Of a DNA stretch of 16,552 bases, positions 7,589 to 16,229 are shown piece after piece. Below the pieces are notes generated by a model. It ran no database searches and was not told the origin of the DNA. It saw only the letters and a program-made list of their open reading frames with translations. Origin of the DNA: Rickettsiales bacterium (GTDB lineage: Bacteria > Pseudomonadota > Alphaproteobacteria > Methylaequorales > Methylaequoraceae); assembly GCA_002715305.1 (NCBI GenBank), contig PAYV01000040.1, positions 1-16,552 of the forward strand, in the 5' to 3' direction. The position numbers were made by a program, and so were the translations under genes. Numbering within the stretch: position 1 is the first letter of the stretch; the number at the start of each line of letters is the position of its first letter.

Positions 7589-8665
7589 TTATCCTTTTTT
7601 AAGAGTCATTAAATACTCAACAAGGTCAACTAATTCTTCCTCTGTAATTGATGCAATTAGCCCTTCTGGCATAAGTGAACCATCAATTTTATCTTTTGAA
7701 AAAATTTCAGATTTCTTGGTTGTTACCGAAACGCCCCCCGGAACTTTCATTACCAATTCATCATCACTGTCACTAATAATATAACCAACTAATGTTGATC
7801 CAGATTTAGTCTTAACATTAAACCCTTCATAGCCGAAACTAATTGCTGCATTAGGGTCAATTATTGAAACGTACATTGCCTCTCTTGCTAGCTTGTCACC
7901 AATTTCAGTTAACGCTGGACCAAAATCGATGCCAATATCGCCAGATTTATGACAAGTAAAACACGCCTTCATATAGACCTGTTTTCCTTTTTTAACACTG
8001 CCACGTTTTGTTATTAAACTTTTAATATTGTATTTTTTTAACGTTATCTTTCCATTATCATTATCATTAAGTTTTAAAGCCATTTTTCTTACCTCTGGAT
8101 CTGCTGAACTAACAAGCTCAGGCAAAATATTTTTTACCAATTTAGATGATATTTTATTATCCCCAATCAATTCTATTATCTCCAATTGACCTAACGCAGT
8201 TTTTGTTAAGGAAGTGGCGGCGATGTTAGCATCTACGTCTATTTTATTTTGTATTACTTCAGATAAAGCTTTTACTGCAATAGGCGAATTTACCGTGCCA
8301 AGTGCTTTAATGAATTTGATCCTTGATTCGCCTTCAACTTCTAAAGTTTTGGAAATAGCAACTTCACCACCTAACTTCACAAGCAAGCCAATCGCTTCTG
8401 GATTGCCTTTATCACCTGTAGATAAAGAAGTTAAATTTTCGAGCTGGTCTTTAATTGAAAACTTTTCAACTAGGGTAAAGTAGTCACCTTTACCCAAGTT
8501 TCTATTCAAGTAACGATTTATTGAAGCCTTAACCTTGTCAGAACTTTCATCATAATTAAAAGATTCTAACTTTAAAACCGTCTGAACTATTAATTCATCC
8601 CTGCTCTCATCTGCTCGTGCGAGAGATGTAAAAATGAAAAGCAAATAAACCAAATGATTCTTCAT
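7589..8665 (-). CDS. Exported c-type cytochrome with HEAT-like N-terminal region
   Basis: The protein has 358 residues. Residues 1-18 form a signal peptide (MKNHLVYLLFIFTSLARA). Residues about 20-205 are helical, alanine/leucine-rich HEAT-like repeats. A cytochrome domain follows, with the haem motif CFTCH (235-239), GPALTEIGDK, and a likely axial ligand M332 in SLMPEGL. The sequence from KKGKQVYMKACFTCH through the glycine-rich beta section to LVEYLMTLKKG fits the large haem-binding domain common in Planctomycetota and Verrucomicrobiota. It probably takes electrons in the periplasm from the dehydrogenase encoded 20 bases upstream. In many relatives both parts form one polypeptide; here the second part has its own signal peptide. 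Haem attachment would depend on the ResB/CcsA system in this window. Confidence 0.85.
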   Translation of the reverse strand: MKNHLVYLLFIFTSLARADESRDELIVQTVLKLESFNYDESSDKVKASINRYLNRNLGKGDYFTLVEKFSIKDQLENLTSLSTGDKGNPEAIGLLVKLGGEVAISKTLEVEGESRIKFIKALGTVNSPIAVKALSEVIQNKIDVDANIAATSLTKTALGQLEIIELIGDNKISSKLVKNILPELVSSADPEVRKMALKLNDNDNGKITLKKYNIKSLITKRGSVKKGKQVYMKACFTCHKSGDIGIDFGPALTEIGDKLAREAMYVSIIDPNAAISFGYEGFNVKTKSGSTLVGYIISDSDDELVMKVPGGVSVTTKKSEIFSKDKIDGSLMPEGLIASITEEELVDLVEYLMTLKKG

Positions 8666-8685
8666 TATGAATCAAATAGAATATT

Positions 8686-10647
8686 TTATTCTAACAACAA
8701 ACTTTGCAAAGCTAATTCCTTCTCAGGACCAGAATGAAAATCAAATGCTCTCATATATTTTGGCTTTTCCTCTTCTTTCGTGCTGGGATCTTTAACAATC
8801 TTGACTAAGAGCTCAGGAGCCATCTTGCTTCTAGACCTCCACACAATGTCTTTCCCAGCTTTGGTATTCCATTGACCTCCAGAGCCAATCCATGCTTTAA
8901 AACATTCATCCCACTTACCTTCAGCAGCTATTCCTAAGGCCTCCAAATACCAACGATCTATACCATCATGTTGAAGTGCTAATTTTGCCCAAAGTTTAGG
9001 AACCTCTTCAACATCAAGCTCTCTTAGGGCAATGGCGCACTCACGCCTTACTTGTGGGCTCTTATCATTAGATAGTATCGTAATTAAATTGACCACATCA
9101 GAATTAAGCTGCCTGGCCAATCTTATAGCAACAATTCTCAAATCAGAGTCAAGGTCCTTACTAATTTTATCTATAACCATTTTGCCTGCTCCAGGCATCT
9201 TTCCTAGGCACCAAGCGGCTCTTGCTCTTTTAATTTTATCTTTATCAGATATCAATTTCATTAGAGCATCTTGTGTCTTCTCAACTCCCATTTCATGAAG
9301 CGCATTCCATCCAAGATATCTACTTTCTAAATCTGAAGACAATAGCCCACTAATTGCACCTTCGAGGCTTTTAAAATCTCGTTTAGCAAATTTATATCCA
9401 TTGTGACCCTCGGGAACTACCCTGAAAATCCTACCACGATCCAAATCTCTCATTCCATGTCCTCCAACACCTGGATCATACCAATCAGCAATAAACAAAG
9501 ATCCATCAGGCCCCACAGCAACATCACTTGGACGATACCATCTGTCTTTTCCTCCACTTAATATTGGCATCATTTCAGCATCATATCCTGCACCATTATT
9601 CTTACGAGGATACGCTCTACATATATTTGGACCTGCATCACAATGAATAACTTGATTAATTAAATTGGGAAATAAATTACCCTCATAAATAATTATTCCC
9701 GTTGGGGATCCAGCACCGGTTAAAATTAAGTTTGGCACAACACCGGGATCATTTAGATGCCAATGCCTATCTGGAATTTCTTTTTCTATGTTACTTCTTT
9801 TATCTCTCCAACCCTTACCTGTAAATTCATCTCGGTAACCATAATTGCCATATTCCATCACAAAATTAATTCTTACTCCTCTATTACCATCATCATCATT
9901 ATCGGACTGCCAGATTGAACCAAATGAATCAACTGCAGCCTCCCAGTTATTCCTAAAATTCCAACCTAGAGTCTCTACATTTGATCCATCAGGATCACAT
10001 CTAAAAACCATTCCTTGTTGATAAGGTTTACGATGATCTCGAATTTCGTTCCCAGCTTTATCAATTATTACTTTGCCATCAGGAGTCTTTAATCCTCTAG
10101 AAGCATTACCAAAATTGAAATACAACTTACCATCTGGACCAAAACAAAATGCATGTATTCCATGGTCATGTTGTTTGCCTCCAACTACGTTGAATAAAAT
10201 CTTTTTATCGTCAGGTTTGTCATCACCATTTTTATCAGTAAACACTATCACTTGCTCTCCAGCAGAAACAATTACCTTGTCACCGAGAACACAAACGCCA
10301 TGAGGTGAATCTATATCTCTTCCCTGATAATAAGTCTTAGATGTATCCGCAACACCATCACCATTAGTATCCTCTAATATTAAAATCCTATCACCTTCTG
10401 GTCTTTTCCCATTGTGCCCTCTGTAATTAACAATTTCTGCGACCCAAACTCTTCCTTTATGATCAATATCTATACTTGATGGACTGAGCAACATGGGTTC
10501 AGAGGCGAACAACTCCACCTTCATGCCTTCAGCAACTTCCAATGCTTTGAGTGACTCTTTAGGAGCAAGTCCATTTGAGAATGAGACAGCAGGAATGGAT
10601 AATGTAAGGATTAAAATTAGATTTCTAAAAGAGCGTAAGGTTTTCAT
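8686..10647 (-). CDS. PVC-type membrane-bound dehydrogenase, sorbosone/glucose dehydrogenase-like beta-propeller with HEAT repeats
   Basis: The protein has 653 residues with an N-terminal signal peptide (about residues 1-24). Residues about 35-430 form a beta-propeller of the soluble-glucose/sorbosone-dehydrogenase type, recognisable from LEVAEGMKVELFASEP, DHKGRVWVAE, SPHGVCVLGDKV, DGSNVETLGWNFRNNWE, NDPGVVPNL and RPSDVAVGPDGSLFIADWYDPG. Two calcium-loop-like sequences, DTNGDGVAD (93-101) and DKNGDDKPDD (138-147), are present. Residues about 440-650 are HEAT-like helical repeats. The family is thought to oxidise sugars or polyols in the periplasm, possibly with PQQ or another cofactor; the substrate is unknown. 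It is followed after 20 bases by the haem protein that relatives often carry as a C-terminal fusion, and preceded by a ThuA-like gene. Both neighbours support a carbohydrate role. The ATG at 10647 is chosen by the signal peptide. Confidence 0.88.
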   Translation of the reverse strand: MKTLRSFRNLILILTLSIPAVSFSNGLAPKESLKALEVAEGMKVELFASEPMLLSPSSIDIDHKGRVWVAEIVNYRGHNGKRPEGDRILILEDTNGDGVADTSKTYYQGRDIDSPHGVCVLGDKVIVSAGEQVIVFTDKNGDDKPDDKKILFNVVGGKQHDHGIHAFCFGPDGKLYFNFGNASRGLKTPDGKVIIDKAGNEIRDHRKPYQQGMVFRCDPDGSNVETLGWNFRNNWEAAVDSFGSIWQSDNDDDGNRGVRINFVMEYGNYGYRDEFTGKGWRDKRSNIEKEIPDRHWHLNDPGVVPNLILTGAGSPTGIIIYEGNLFPNLINQVIHCDAGPNICRAYPRKNNGAGYDAEMMPILSGGKDRWYRPSDVAVGPDGSLFIADWYDPGVGGHGMRDLDRGRIFRVVPEGHNGYKFAKRDFKSLEGAISGLLSSDLESRYLGWNALHEMGVEKTQDALMKLISDKDKIKRARAAWCLGKMPGAGKMVIDKISKDLDSDLRIVAIRLARQLNSDVVNLITILSNDKSPQVRRECAIALRELDVEEVPKLWAKLALQHDGIDRWYLEALGIAAEGKWDECFKAWIGSGGQWNTKAGKDIVWRSRSKMAPELLVKIVKDPSTKEEEKPKYMRAFDFHSGPEKELALQSLLLE

Positions 10648-10732
10648 GGTTGATTAGGCTTTTTATATCATTGATTGGTATATCGATCTGATTCAAGTGA
10701 AGTTATTATAATTGACGGATTTTGGTAAATTC

Positions 10733-11635
10733 TTATTTCTTTTTTTCAGGCTTCTTAAAATCTTGGTTAGCGTCTAATTCTACTTCATCAGGACGATGAG
10801 TGACCAGCCCATTTTTTGGTATTTCTAAACCTGCTGTCCATGCGACTGCGTTAAGAACAAGTTTACGAAACCCATCATTACCAAAATTATAATGGAAATG
10901 AGCGCCAGTAAACCCAACACCACGACCTCCATCATTCCTCTCTACAGACCAACAAAGGGTTTCCGCACGACCAGAAGCCTCGACAATATGCTTCTTTGGC
11001 CCTCTGGGCCAGCTGCTCCTTCCCGATCTTGCATTATCATCTGGAACGGCATCTAGAACACTAGTCACCCCCTCTTTGCCCTGTCTAAATCTCATGTTAA
11101 AATACCACTCATCTTTGACCTTAAAATCTTGAACTCCGAGGGTTATTGGATGTTTACGGTTCAATTTGGATTCAGCAATCCAATGAGGATTGATTGACCA
11201 ACCAGTTTCGTAATAACCTCCAATCCAATTTTGTAATGCTTTACCGGAGTTGCCTACTGGAACTTCTACCGCGTAATGCATGCACATCAAACCACAACCT
11301 CTATCAATTTCTTTCTTAACCTGTTCTAAATTCCTATTAATGGGGTGCCCACCACCACCATCCATAAAAAGAACTATGGCATCAGCATCTACAAATGGAT
11401 CCTGATTTTTTGGCCAGCCATTTTTGTAAACCACAGTTTCAACCTTCTCTCCTAACGCTTCCTTTAAATGCGACTCCATTAGCATACAACCAGCATTGAA
11501 TTCATGAGCCCCCCATCCATGACTTCTATTACCAGCAACAAACACAATTTTAGTTACATCATTGGCATGTACTAAATTATGAGAAAAAAACGATATCGTT
11601 GCAATAAACGAGCAGAGAATAAAATTAATATTCAT
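10733..11635 (-). CDS. ThuA-like domain protein, exported
   Basis: The protein has 300 residues with a signal peptide (MNINFILCSFIATISFFSHNLVHA, of which the first 24 residues precede the mature start). The rest is a ThuA-like fold of the class I glutamine-amidotransferase-like type: VFVAGNRSHGWGAHEF, ADAIVLFMDGGGGHPI, GCGLMCMHYAVEVP, WIGGYYETG, KHPITLGVQDF, DEWYFNMRF and GAHFHYNFGNDGFRKLVLNAVAW. ThuA proteins are connected with trehalose and related disaccharide use, and in Verrucomicrobiota and Planctomycetota they often sit beside propeller dehydrogenases, as here. The substrate is not known. The C-terminal tail is lysine-rich (KKPEKKK). It lies 29 bases after ccsA and 85 bases before the dehydrogenase, in the same direction. 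Confidence 0.85.
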   Translation of the reverse strand: MNINFILCSFIATISFFSHNLVHANDVTKIVFVAGNRSHGWGAHEFNAGCMLMESHLKEALGEKVETVVYKNGWPKNQDPFVDADAIVLFMDGGGGHPINRNLEQVKKEIDRGCGLMCMHYAVEVPVGNSGKALQNWIGGYYETGWSINPHWIAESKLNRKHPITLGVQDFKVKDEWYFNMRFRQGKEGVTSVLDAVPDDNARSGRSSWPRGPKKHIVEASGRAETLCWSVERNDGGRGVGFTGAHFHYNFGNDGFRKLVLNAVAWTAGLEIPKNGLVTHRPDEVELDANQDFKKPEKKK

Positions 11636-11664
11636 AGAGTAATAACAAATTTAGAAAATTATGA

Positions 11665-13764
11665 TTAGGAAGTTGTGGTAACGGCCAATGTTACAAAAGC
11701 AACAGTAAAGACAAAAGCTAAAAGGAAAAAAGATATTGCCATAGGCGTATTAAAGAAGCCCTTTTTAGAAGGACTATAACAACTCAAACCAACAGTAATT
11801 ACCGCACATTCGATTGCATAAACAATGTACAACCAAAACATGATGCCACTTGTGAAACCATAACTATGTAAACCTGTCTCAAGTTGATTGACATGCCACC
11901 AAGAAAAAACAGTAATCACAAGTATCACAACTGCTATTATATTCATTCCAAGATCTTTTATGTACCCTCCCATACGTGCGTGAAGCATAATTAATGCACC
12001 AAGGCATATCATTAAAGCTCCATTTTCTTTTGGATCCCATCCCCAAAATCTTCCCCAACTGTCGTTTGCCCAAACGCCTCCCAAAACCGTGCCAACTAAA
12101 GCGAATAGCAAACCAAAACATGTGATGCCATAAACCATTCTTGTAATTGTTTTTCTAAAATCATCTCCTCCAAGATTTAGGCGTTTTGAGAAAATAAAAA
12201 TGTGAGCAACTAGTCCAGCAAGTATAGCTGCAGCATATCCGATATTGATGGCAATAACGTGTGTCGCGAGCCAAAAGTTTGATCTCAATACAGCTTCGAG
12301 AACTTTTAGCGTGTCTCTTTGTTCCTTAATCTCAAATTTCCAAGCGAGAAATATTCCTATTATTCCAACTACAACTGAACTCGCTAATGCAATACCTTTG
12401 CGGTCAAAAAATTCAATCAGTAAGCATAGTATTACGGCAACTGCTGTTATAAATGGAATAGTCTCATATAAAGTAGATATAGGTGGTCTACTTAACATAA
12501 CACTTCTTAAACAAATTCCAGCTACAAGAGCAATAGTTGCAAAAATGGCCATTCCCCAAACAATAACAACAAGTACCCTTGAGAAACGACTCCCCGGCGA
12601 AAGCCAAGAAAAAGCAAGGAGTAAAAATGCCATGACATAAAAAGGTAGAGCCCAATGAAAAAGATTTTTTTCGTTACTAAACAATTCAAGCTTGATGTTT
12701 TTATACTCCTCTCGATCAGTTGCTATCTTAATGACGTTATCGCTCAACTTTTGAAGTTCACCTTTAAAAATATCCGGGTTACTCACATTTCTGGAAAGCT
12801 GTTCTAATGATATTAAATAAGGAATTGCCCAAGAGGAGAAATCCTTTCTTTCATCAGGAGTTAATTCATTCGATTTAAATGTTAGCTGTTCTATAAAATA
12901 CCCAGGCTTAAGCCATTCTTCATCTTTATTGTCCTGAGGAGGAAACATCGCCAAGCTGATCATGCTAACATTGTCCTTAACACCTGCGGTTGCGGTATCT
13001 CTCTCTAGAAGTGAGAAAGCACCTGAAATCTGATCAATAAAATCTTTCCCTTCAGGACCTCTTGCAATTTCTATTATTTTATCAAATTGTTCTACAAAAT
13101 AACTAATTTTTGTTTTTCCATTTTGTGATTTTTTAAATTCATCTGAAATACTTCCCAAATCAACATTCACACCGTCTCTTGCAAAATTAAAGGCATTAAC
13201 GGCCCATTCAAACTCATTAACTGCAGATTTCAATGCTAATAGCCCAGCATTGATTGGATCTCTTCTCTCCTTCTTACTGGACTCTTCCTGATCAGGATCA
13301 TTCATCATTTCCCCCAACTTATTTGTCCTTTCAGAGAGAATTTTCATAGCGTCCTGAACCATGAATATTTCGTTATATGAATAACGTTCTCTTGGCGATG
13401 AGTGGGCTTTAACACCAATCGATTCTATAACAGCCGGGTTATTGATTTTAAATATTGGCATCTCTTTGGCCAATTCGGGTCGAAACAAACAATCCAAAAG
13501 CCATTCCGTTGCTGAAACTTTAATTTTTTCACCATTGATAGGAAAACTAAGACGTTTTGAATTATTAATTCTTAATAGTTTATACCTCGCAACCGTTTGC
13601 ATTGGCTTTAATCTACCTTCCTCTTGAACAGGCATTGCCTTAAAAAGAGTGACTATTTCTTTATCCCAAGGGCTATATGAATCGATTGCTTTGACTTTCT
13701 GATTAATCAGAAAGAAGAGACTAACAAACAGAAAAGCTTTCAATTGATGATTAAATTTTTTCAT
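11665..13764 (-). CDS. ccsA: Cytochrome c biogenesis protein CcsA (System II) with long N-terminal periplasmic region
   Basis: The frame is open to 13842, but ATG 13764 gives a classical signal-type start (MKKFNHQLKAFLFVSLFFL) and 699 residues. About 340 residues of predicted soluble, mixed-charge sequence follow (starting IDSYSPWDKEIVTLFKAMPVQEEGRLKPM). The C-terminal half has at least eight membrane spans and the haem-handling WWD motif WGRFWGWD (570-577). Flanking histidines are H502 in FWLATH, H595 in MLHARMGG, H624 in WWHVNQLE and H633 in GLHSYGF. CcsA with ResB moves haem across the membrane and ligates it to CXXCH apocytochromes. The start overlaps the end of resB by 14 bases, implying coupling. 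The long N-terminal region is absent from short plastid and Gram-positive CcsA proteins and may be a lineage-specific chaperone-like part. Confidence 0.88.
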   Translation of the reverse strand: MKKFNHQLKAFLFVSLFFLINQKVKAIDSYSPWDKEIVTLFKAMPVQEEGRLKPMQTVARYKLLRINNSKRLSFPINGEKIKVSATEWLLDCLFRPELAKEMPIFKINNPAVIESIGVKAHSSPRERYSYNEIFMVQDAMKILSERTNKLGEMMNDPDQEESSKKERRDPINAGLLALKSAVNEFEWAVNAFNFARDGVNVDLGSISDEFKKSQNGKTKISYFVEQFDKIIEIARGPEGKDFIDQISGAFSLLERDTATAGVKDNVSMISLAMFPPQDNKDEEWLKPGYFIEQLTFKSNELTPDERKDFSSWAIPYLISLEQLSRNVSNPDIFKGELQKLSDNVIKIATDREEYKNIKLELFSNEKNLFHWALPFYVMAFLLLAFSWLSPGSRFSRVLVVIVWGMAIFATIALVAGICLRSVMLSRPPISTLYETIPFITAVAVILCLLIEFFDRKGIALASSVVVGIIGIFLAWKFEIKEQRDTLKVLEAVLRSNFWLATHVIAINIGYAAAILAGLVAHIFIFSKRLNLGGDDFRKTITRMVYGITCFGLLFALVGTVLGGVWANDSWGRFWGWDPKENGALMICLGALIMLHARMGGYIKDLGMNIIAVVILVITVFSWWHVNQLETGLHSYGFTSGIMFWLYIVYAIECAVITVGLSCYSPSKKGFFNTPMAISFFLLAFVFTVAFVTLAVTTTS

Positions 13765-14953
13765 ACAGTTCTTTGATACTGTCCTTATTATTTTTCTCAA
13801 TACCTTTATCTTCTCTCTTATTTTTCTTCCTAGAGCGGGCACTTCTTCTAAGATAAGCGATTAGACGCTGGACAAAGTGAATCGTCATGCCAATTGAAAT
13901 TACATAAGTGCCATACTTAGGCCACTGATCAGCAGGGTTATAAGAAACTGCAAGTGAGGTGTAAAGAGGATCTCCAGGCTTAGCTCCCTCAGGCCCCCAG
14001 CTGGCCTGATAAAGCGTATAACCTTGATCCCTCATGGGTTGATTCATGCTGATGAACCTCTCACCAGCAGATTGTCCATTTTCAATTTTTATGACATCAC
14101 TTGAATATTCTCTCGCTCTTGCGGTACCAGGATGATCCTCTTTTTGAAATTTAGTAAGCTCAATTCCAAAAGGAAGAGCAAACTTCTCACGGGTTAAGTC
14201 AATTGACCAAGTAGAGTCATTGACCTCAACAGTAAAGGGCTTTGGTGCAAATGGACCAGACCCAATAATTAATCCTTCGGATATCTTCGTGTTGTCTTTG
14301 CCTAAAACATCAAAATAAGCAGCAGGTAAATTGAATTCCATGCTCTTGTTTGTTTTGACCGGAAAAATACCATAACCCTCAACCACACGAATGCCTTTCT
14401 CTTTTGCTGCGGTGCTTTTAAGCAATCCCATCAATTGCCCTTTTCCATTAGCAATATTTCTCGCATAACCTGACACCCTGATATCAAAAGGAATTTCTGA
14501 GTTATAGTAAGTTCGCTTTGTTCCCTTCTTCCATAATCCATTCAACTGATCAGGACCGACAACATAGGTAATTATTGCTTCACCTTCATCATTATATTTT
14601 GAGATCTCTATACTCCAATCTGTGAGGTTATAAATTTCATCTGATCTGTCACCTTCATATAACACCATATTGCCCTCACGCGTATAATGAAAGGCAACAA
14701 AACCTGCAAATAGTATGTAAAGAATCCCAAAGTGTGCGATAACCATTCCGGGTCGCCGCCAGTTTTTCTTAGCCCTGACCAATCCACCAAGAAATAGGTT
14801 TAAGAAAAGCAATGCACTAACAAGATATACACCAGGCAATATTATTGGCACAGGGCCAATCTTTTGAACAAGAAATAGCGATTCAAAATACTTTTCTGAA
14901 GCCTCATAAAGGCCCATTTCCACTTGAGCCATCGTTCCGAAATACGTAAGCAA
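13751..14953 (-). CDS. resB: Cytochrome c biogenesis protein ResB, start codon disrupted or atypical
   Basis: From the only standard start available, TTG at 14953, the protein has 400 residues. It shows ResB features: LLTYFGTMAQVEMGLYEASEKYF near the start, further spans at PVPIILPGVYLVSALLFLNLFLGG and VIAHFGILYILFAGFVAFHY, a large periplasmic beta-rich domain, and a final span near YGTYVISIGMTIHFVQRL before a basic, lysine/arginine-rich tail. The true N-terminus appears to begin about 35 residues earlier. Codons from 15052 down to 14954 encode a basic stretch and the first half of the first membrane span, but ATG 15058 is followed directly by TAA (15055-15053). With ccsA, whose start overlaps its end, it forms the System II haem export and ligation complex. 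A point mutation, an assembly error, or a rare start such as ATA/ATT are possible explanations. Confidence 0.85.
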   Translation of the reverse strand: MLTYFGTMAQVEMGLYEASEKYFESLFLVQKIGPVPIILPGVYLVSALLFLNLFLGGLVRAKKNWRRPGMVIAHFGILYILFAGFVAFHYTREGNMVLYEGDRSDEIYNLTDWSIEISKYNDEGEAIITYVVGPDQLNGLWKKGTKRTYYNSEIPFDIRVSGYARNIANGKGQLMGLLKSTAAKEKGIRVVEGYGIFPVKTNKSMEFNLPAAYFDVLGKDNTKISEGLIIGSGPFAPKPFTVEVNDSTWSIDLTREKFALPFGIELTKFQKEDHPGTARAREYSSDVIKIENGQSAGERFISMNQPMRDQGYTLYQASWGPEGAKPGDPLYTSLAVSYNPADQWPKYGTYVISIGMTIHFVQRLIAYLRRSARSRKKNKREDKGIEKNNKDSIKELYEKI

Positions 14954-15052
14954 AAGGAGAAAACTAAGAAGAATGATGGCAAGAAGATAACCTGAAAAGA
15001 AATTATAAACTTTTATGAAAAAAGGTTTATCAGTTTTTTTAGAGGTTGAGTT

Positions 15053-15072
15053 TTACATGAAATTATTTCTCC
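15053..15072 (-). promoter_or_regulatory. Ribosome-binding site and ATG-TAA start-stop pair ahead of resB
   Basis: GGAG at 15072-15069 sits 10 bases before ATG 15058-15056, which lies four bases past the lipoprotein stop. That is just where a coupled resB start would be expected. The next codon is TAA, so the ATG initiates nothing longer than one residue in this frame. The codons after the TAA are in frame with resB. GGAG is also part of the lipoprotein coding sequence (LEK), so the Shine-Dalgarno match may be coincidental. Confidence 0.45.
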
Positions 15073-15716
15073 AGGTTAATTGGAAGCTCTGGAAGGATTA
15101 TCCCAACCAATTTGTAATTCTTGAGCACTTCATTTGACCCAACAGATTTAAAATCTCCTTCAAGTTCTATGAATTTACCTTGCCCCAATAAAAATGCCCT
15201 GTCAGACAATGCATCAACCTCATCTTTTGTTAGCTCACTCAGATTCATTTGTTTGCGCCATCTGTTAACGTTTGCAACAAGCCCCCCTCCTCCACCGGGT
15301 AATACAGTAAAATAGCATTCTCCTTCGGAATTTTCTCCAAAACTGAAATTAGCTACCCTCATTGATGATTGATCTTCGTTCTTCCAACTTTCTGGCTTTT
15401 CCCATTTGAAAGGAGGATTCCCTTCGCCAATTTTAAGACTATTACAAAATAAATTAAAGTTATCCATTTCGGCATCCACAATGTCTTTAGGACCAGTCAA
15501 TTTTACAAAAAAGGAGACGTTGCTCAGGGGTGAACCTTGAGGTTTCTTTTCCTCGATTCCGACACGATCCCTAAAGCCCAAATTCAGTTTCGGTTTAGGA
15601 TTAAAATCTCCCAACTCACGTGTTTCAGTAATTTCAATACGTTGATCAGAAGGCTCACATGCAGCGAATACCAAAACTGAGAGTATTAAAATAAATTGTC
15701 TAATATTCAATATCAT
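15063..15716 (-). CDS. Putative lipoprotein preceding ResB
   Basis: From ATG 15716 the protein has 217 residues; a TTG one codon upstream is an unlikely start. The N-terminus is a lipoprotein signal: hydrophobic residues ending in the lipobox LVFAAC, with the cysteine as the lipidation site. The mature protein is mostly beta-rich and ends in LVGIILPELPINLEK. A distinctive part is PESWKNEDQSSMRVANFSF followed later by a glycine run and LVANVNRWRKQMNL. I recall a similar W-to-NVNRWR pattern in uncharacterised PVC proteins, but no function. It is followed by resB after only a few bases and may assist cytochrome maturation or the respiratory complex in the envelope; this is inference from position. 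The leader has no clear Shine-Dalgarno. Confidence 0.75.
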   Translation of the reverse strand: MILNIRQFILILSVLVFAACEPSDQRIEITETRELGDFNPKPKLNLGFRDRVGIEEKKPQGSPLSNVSFFVKLTGPKDIVDAEMDNFNLFCNSLKIGEGNPPFKWEKPESWKNEDQSSMRVANFSFGENSEGECYFTVLPGGGGGLVANVNRWRKQMNLSELTKDEVDALSDRAFLLGQGKFIELEGDFKSVGSNEVLKNYKLVGIILPELPINLEK

Positions 15717-15772
15717 CAATTTATAAGTTTCGTAGGATTAGTTTTAAATACGTATTACTTAAGTTAAAAGTT

Positions 15773-16192
15773 TTAATCATAATCAATACCAAAAGGGTCT
15801 AATGTATCTCCACTTGACCTGATAATAGGATTGTTCGTTGAGTTCATACTGTCATTTAAGCCTCCGTTATCATTGCCGCCAATAGAGTTACCTATGAAAT
15901 AACCTATAATTAGACCAACAAGAATACCAAATGAGGTAAAAAAGAGTGCATAAATAGTTTTATTTAAATTTGCGTTAAAACCCGGATTAACCTCCTCATT
16001 ATCAGTTTTCTCCTGATTTTCATTAACATCATTATTGTTACTTTCAATTGCAGAAACAGTATCCGAATTCCTAATAATTAAAGACTCTTCGATTAAAAAT
16101 TTCACACCACATGAAAGACAACGACCCTTTTTGTTCATTTGATCGTCAGGAACCTCAAGAAAGGTTTCACATTCTGGGCACTTAATTTCCAT
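15773..16192 (-). CDS. Zinc-ribbon protein with single membrane span
   Basis: From ATG 16192 the protein has 139 residues; the open frame continues to 16276 but the extra part overlaps the cytochrome gene and is unlike the family start. Residues 1-30 are a zinc ribbon of the MJ0042 type: MEIKCPECETFLEVPDDQ then GRCLSCGVKF, giving two CxxC pairs for one zinc. A polar, asparagine/glutamate-rich linker follows, then one membrane helix (YALFFTSFGILVGLIIGYFIG) and a short polar tail rich in glycine and asparagine ending DPFGIDYD. The topology suggests a cytoplasmic ribbon and an external tail. Such proteins are widespread in PVC bacteria without a known role. It is 37 bases after the cytochrome gene and 56 bases before the lipoprotein. 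Confidence 0.75.
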   Translation of the reverse strand: MEIKCPECETFLEVPDDQMNKKGRCLSCGVKFLIEESLIIRNSDTVSAIESNNNDVNENQEKTDNEEVNPGFNANLNKTIYALFFTSFGILVGLIIGYFIGNSIGGNDNGGLNDSMNSTNNPIIRSSGDTLDPFGIDYD

Positions 16193-16229
16193 TTTCGAAA
16201 ATCTGATAATAATTATAAAGAGAAAATAT

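Noticed and set aside
10648..10732. Promoter ahead of the dehydrogenase gene
   Set aside because: Several AT-rich -10-like boxes exist but none has a -35-like box at 16-18 bases; I could not support a specific call.
12245..12640. Plus-strand open frame of 131 codons opposite ccsA
   Set aside because: It is antisense to the membrane-spanning half of CcsA, which has a clear motif set; the frame is a by-product of hydrophobic codons on the other strand.
13765..13842. Longer start for ccsA (26 additional residues)
   Set aside because: The added part is a basic stretch overlapping the resB end; ATG 13764 gives a proper signal-type N-terminus and a short coupling overlap.
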